DNA of 16,636 bases, taken from positions 1-16,636 of the forward strand of contig CALMVH010000022.1 in NCBI GenBank assembly GCA_937873165.1, given 5' to 3'. Source of the DNA: an uncultured Rhodospirillales bacterium. Lineage in GTDB: Bacteria; Pseudomonadota; Alphaproteobacteria; CALMVH01. Positions 14,306 to 16,636 of this stretch are shown piece after piece (position 1 is the first letter of the stretch; each line of letters starts with the position of its first letter). A program made the translations under genes and the position numbers. The notes beneath the pieces were generated by a model. That model saw only the letters and a list, made by a program, of their open reading frames with translations. It ran no database searches and had not been told where the DNA came from.

Positions 14306-15034
14306 ATGGCGTCCCCCTATCGCCGCGTTCTCCTGAAGATTTCGGGCGAAGCCCTGATGGGGGGGCATGAATACGGCATCGACCCGCATGTGGTCGATCG
14401 CCTAGCCAGCGAGGTAAAAACCGTTATCGATCTCGGCGTGCAGGTGTGCCTTGTAATCGGCGGCGGTAATATCTTCCGTGGCGTTTCGGGCGCGGCCGAA
14501 GGCATGGATCGTACGACCGCCGATTACATGGGCATGCTCGCAACGGTCATAAACTCGCTGGCCGTGCAGAATGCGCTGGAGCGCCAGGGGGTCGAGACGC
14601 GCGTCCAATCGGCCATTCCCATGGCAACCGTATCCGAACCCTATATCCGCCGCCGGGCCGTGCGGCACATGGACAAGGGCCGGGTCGTGATTTTTGCGGC
14701 AGGCAGCGGCAATCCGTTCTTTACCACCGATACGGCCGCGGCGTTGCGCGCCTCCGAAATGGAATGCGACGCCCTTTTGAAGGGCACGAAAGTGGACGGC
14801 GTCTACAGCGCCGATCCGCACAAGGATCCATCCGCCAAGCGCTACGACAGGCTGGGCTACATGGAGGTTTTGTCGCGCGACCTGAAGGTCATGGATGCGG
14901 CTGCCATTTCCCTGGCGCGGGAAAATCATATTCCGATCCTCGTTTTTTCGATTGCCGAACCCGGTGCGTTCGCCGACATTTTCCAGGGCCGTGGACATTT
15001 CACGACCGTTAGCGACGAGGGCACTTCCCAATGA
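14306..15034 (+). CDS. pyrH: Uridylate kinase (UMP kinase)
   Basis: This enzyme phosphorylates UMP to UDP with ATP in pyrimidine nucleotide synthesis; bacterial UMP kinases are hexameric, allosterically activated by GTP and inhibited by UTP. The 242-residue protein is of the amino acid kinase fold. Motifs are RVLLKISGEALMGG at the N terminus, VIGGGNIFRG, DYMGMLATVINSLAVQNALE, FAAGSGNPFFTTDTAAALRA and KVDGVYSADPHKDPSAKRY, which together cover ATP and UMP sites. The ATG lies 2 nt after the tsf stop, with GGCAGG inside the tsf end as possible ribosome binding site. Its own stop overlaps the frr ATG (ATGA at 15031-15034). The order tsf-pyrH-frr is conserved in most proteobacteria. Confidence 0.97.
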   Translation: MASPYRRVLLKISGEALMGGHEYGIDPHVVDRLASEVKTVIDLGVQVCLVIGGGNIFRGVSGAAEGMDRTTADYMGMLATVINSLAVQNALERQGVETRVQSAIPMATVSEPYIRRRAVRHMDKGRVVIFAAGSGNPFFTTDTAAALRASEMECDALLKGTKVDGVYSADPHKDPSAKRYDRLGYMEVLSRDLKVMDAAAISLARENHIPILVFSIAEPGAFADIFQGRGHFTTVSDEGTSQ

Positions 15035-15588
15035 CCGAACCCAACATGGCCGAGTTCCAGCGCCGCATGAACGGCGCTCTGGATGCCCTGGTAAAGGATT
15101 TCAGCGGATTGCGCACGGGCCGTGCGTCCGCCTCGCTGCTGGATCCCGTGAATGTAGAAGCCTACGGCAACATGGTCCCCTTGTCGCAGGTCGGCACGGT
15201 TGGCGTGCCGGAACCGCGCCTGTTGACGGTGACCGTCTGGGACAAAGGCATGGTCAAGGCCATTGAGAAAGCCATTCGCGACTCGGGCCTGGGTCTCAAC
15301 CCGCAGACGGACGGCACGACCGTGCGCGTACCGATCCCGGAATTGAACCAGGAACGCCGCATCGAGCTGACCAAGGTCGCGTCGAAATACGCCGAACAGG
15401 CCCGTGTCGCGGTACGCAATGTCCGCCGCGACGGCATGGACACGTTGAAGAAGGCCGAAAAGGATCACGAAGTCAGCGAAGACCGCTCGAAGGTCCTGTC
15501 CGACGAAGTCCAGAAGATGACCGATGCGTCAATCAAGAAGATCGACGACACGCTGGTCGCCAAGGAAAAGGAAATCAAGCAGGTCTGA
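15031..15588 (+). CDS. frr: Ribosome recycling factor
   Basis: The ribosome recycling factor works with EF-G to split the post-termination ribosome. The 185-residue length is exactly that of the family. The two-domain structure is recognisable: a long helix at the start (MAEFQRRMNGALDALVKDF, followed by the LRTGRASASLLDPV block), the small beta domain (VPEPRLLTVTVWDKGMVKAIE, then GLNPQTDGTTVRVPIPELNQ) and the two returning helices (ERRIELTKVASKYAEQARVA, then RRDGMDTLKKAEKDHEVSED). The conserved arginine of the 23S contact region lies in VRNVRRDGMD. The start overlaps the pyrH stop as ATGA, and the stop shares one base with the uppS start (TGATG). Translation of the three genes is therefore probably coupled. 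Confidence 0.97.
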   Translation: MTEPNMAEFQRRMNGALDALVKDFSGLRTGRASASLLDPVNVEAYGNMVPLSQVGTVGVPEPRLLTVTVWDKGMVKAIEKAIRDSGLGLNPQTDGTTVRVPIPELNQERRIELTKVASKYAEQARVAVRNVRRDGMDTLKKAEKDHEVSEDRSKVLSDEVQKMTDASIKKIDDTLVAKEKEIKQV

Positions 15589-16334
15589 TGAGCAAGCACG
15601 GCCGGACAGATATGGAAGGACAAGGGTCGCTTCCCCGGCACGTCGCCATCATCATGGATGGCAATGGGCGTTGGGCCAAGGCGCGTGGGTTACCCCGCTA
15701 TGCAGGCCATCGCAAAGGGGCCGAGGCGGTCAAGCCGATCGTTCGCTTGGCGGCTGACATCGGCGTCGAGCATCTGACGTTCTTTGCCTTCTCGGCCGAG
15801 AACTGGTCGCGGCCGGAGGCGGAGGTCGACGAACTGATGCGGTTGCTGCGACTGTATCTGCGCAGTGAAATCGCCGAACTGCACAAGAACGGCGTGCGTG
15901 TATCAATCATTGGAGACAGGTCGCGGCTTGATCCCGACATTGTTGCGATGATCGAGCATGGCGAGACCCTGACCAGCGGCAACAGCCGCATCCATGTCTC
16001 GATTGCCCTGAACTATGGTGGCCGTCAGGATATCGTGCAGGCCGCCCGCACGCTGGCAGGGTACGTCGCCGCGGGCGAGATGAACCTGTCCGCCATCTCC
16101 GAACAGTCCCTTTCAGGCGCGCTCTATACGGCAGGAACACCCGATCCCGACCTCGTCATCCGCAGCAGCGGTGAAAAGCGTATCAGCAACTTCCTTCTCT
16201 GGCAGTCGGCTTATACCGAAATGGTGTTCGTCGACACGCTGTGGCCGGACTTCTCGGAAGTCGACTTCCGAACCGCCATCGGCGAGTTCCAGCGCCGCGA
16301 CCGGCGCTACGGTGCCAGCGCCAGTGGCCGGTAA
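15588..16334 (+). CDS. uppS: Di-trans,poly-cis-undecaprenyl-diphosphate synthase
   Basis: UppS extends farnesyl diphosphate with eight isopentenyl units to undecaprenyl diphosphate, the lipid carrier for peptidoglycan and other envelope glycans. The 248-residue protein carries the cis-prenyltransferase signatures: HVAIIMDGNGRWAKARGLPR with the catalytic D24, GHRKGAEAV, LTFFAFSAENWSRP, and at the C terminus PDPDLVIRSSGEKRISNFLL followed by WQSAYTEMVF. The usual RTSGExRLSNFLLWQ appears with a Ser instead of Thr. The chosen ATG is in the TGATG overlap with frr and has AGG a few bases upstream; an internal ATG (residue 9) would also leave the active site intact. The 3' end overlaps the start of cdsA. 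Confidence 0.96.
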   Translation: MSKHGRTDMEGQGSLPRHVAIIMDGNGRWAKARGLPRYAGHRKGAEAVKPIVRLAADIGVEHLTFFAFSAENWSRPEAEVDELMRLLRLYLRSEIAELHKNGVRVSIIGDRSRLDPDIVAMIEHGETLTSGNSRIHVSIALNYGGRQDIVQAARTLAGYVAAGEMNLSAISEQSLSGALYTAGTPDPDLVIRSSGEKRISNFLLWQSAYTEMVFVDTLWPDFSEVDFRTAIGEFQRRDRRYGASASGR

Positions 16335-16636
16335 GGGACGAAACCTCGCGTTACGAGTTATTTCGGCTGTTTTCCTTGCTGCAATCGTCCTTTCCGCACT
16401 TCTGTTAGTGGGGGCTTGGGGATTCCTGCCTTTGATAGGGTTCATCATCGTCCTGGCCCTGGCCGAGTGGATCAGGATGTCGAAATCGAGTCGGCCCCTC
16501 ATGCTCCTTGGCACGGCGTATATCGCTGGCTGCAGCCTCGCGTTCGCAAAGGTTTATGCTTGCGGATTGGGTGTTCACTCCATCCTCTACCTGTTCCTCC
16601 TCGTCTGGGCGGCGGACATCTTTGCCTATGCAACCG
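16312..16636 (+). CDS. cdsA: Phosphatidate cytidylyltransferase, 5' part (cut by window end)
   Basis: CdsA makes CDP-diacylglycerol from phosphatidate and CTP in the inner membrane, the common precursor of phospholipids. Only about 108 residues are visible. They contain a short basic N terminus (GKGRNLALRVISAVF), hydrophobic helices (AAIVLSALLLVGAWGF; IIVLALAEWIRM with the family's E-W pair) and the beginning of the conserved LLVWAADIFAYAT segment, which corresponds to the VWxxDxxAYxxGR region of CdsA. Position behind uppS is the standard order in proteobacteria. No ATG is available. GTG codons at 16312 and 16324 are both in frame and both overlap the uppS end; neither has a good ribosome binding site, so the start is undecided. 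The gene is too short for the ORF cutoff because it is truncated by the window. Confidence 0.85.
   Translation, partial: MPAPVAGKGRNLALRVISAVFLAAIVLSALLLVGAWGFLPLIGFIIVLALAEWIRMSKSSRPLMLLGTAYIAGCSLAFAKVYACGLGVHSILYLFLLVWAADIFAYAT

Noticed and set aside
1..16636. Mobile elements, CRISPR arrays, tRNA or rRNA genes, phage genes, defence systems
   Set aside because: No repeats in array form, transposase or integrase motifs, terminal inverted repeats or RNA gene signatures were seen; nearly all sequence is accounted for by conserved plus-strand genes.

Overview
This window is a dense, single-strand stretch of housekeeping genes (all on +) from an alphaproteobacterium, most likely of a Rhodospirillales-like lineage. 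The assignment rests on gene order (nuoM-nuoN-birA-rnj ... proS-lolC-lolD ... dnaE, then rpsB-tsf-pyrH-frr-uppS-cdsA), on the presence of RNase J in a Gram-negative context, on the short alphaproteobacterial type of ProS, on the N-terminal sequence of S2, and on fairly high GC. No genus can be named from the sequence alone.

Layout. (1) 3-1935: the end of the complex I operon: the 3' end of nuoM, a small one-helix membrane gene coupled by ATGA overlaps on both sides, and nuoN. (2) 1932-4375: birA (a biotin ligase without a DNA-binding domain, TTG start overlapping the nuoN stop) and rnj (RNase J, also TTG). (3) 4376-4599: the only sizeable gap in the first half. It holds several small hairpins, an unpaired CCTCC and a very strong intrinsic terminator only 16 nt before the next start codon. 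It may be a small RNA, a 3' UTR or an attenuator. (4) 4600-8900: a secreted small protein of unknown function, proS, the lipoprotein-release ABC genes lolC and lolD, and an unknown membrane-anchored protein that is noticeably AT-richer than its surroundings. (5) 8912-12349: dnaE. (6) 12350-12531: a leader with a candidate promoter and two tandem stem-loops. (7) 12532-16636: rpsB, tsf, pyrH, frr, uppS and the 5' end of cdsA, tightly packed and mostly overlapping.

The genes serve respiration (nuo), protein biotinylation (birA), RNA decay (rnj), tRNA charging (proS), lipoprotein export (lolCD), replication (dnaE), translation (rpsB, tsf, frr), UMP kinase (pyrH) and the lipid precursors of wall and membrane (uppS, cdsA). 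No mobile element, CRISPR, tRNA, rRNA or recognisable defence or biosynthetic system is visible. What is unusual is small: three unrecognised envelope proteins sit between otherwise conserved neighbours, some genes usually seen here in relatives (a CoaX-type pantothenate kinase, methylmalonyl-CoA epimerase, a DUF1467 protein) are absent, and two non-coding regions look structured.
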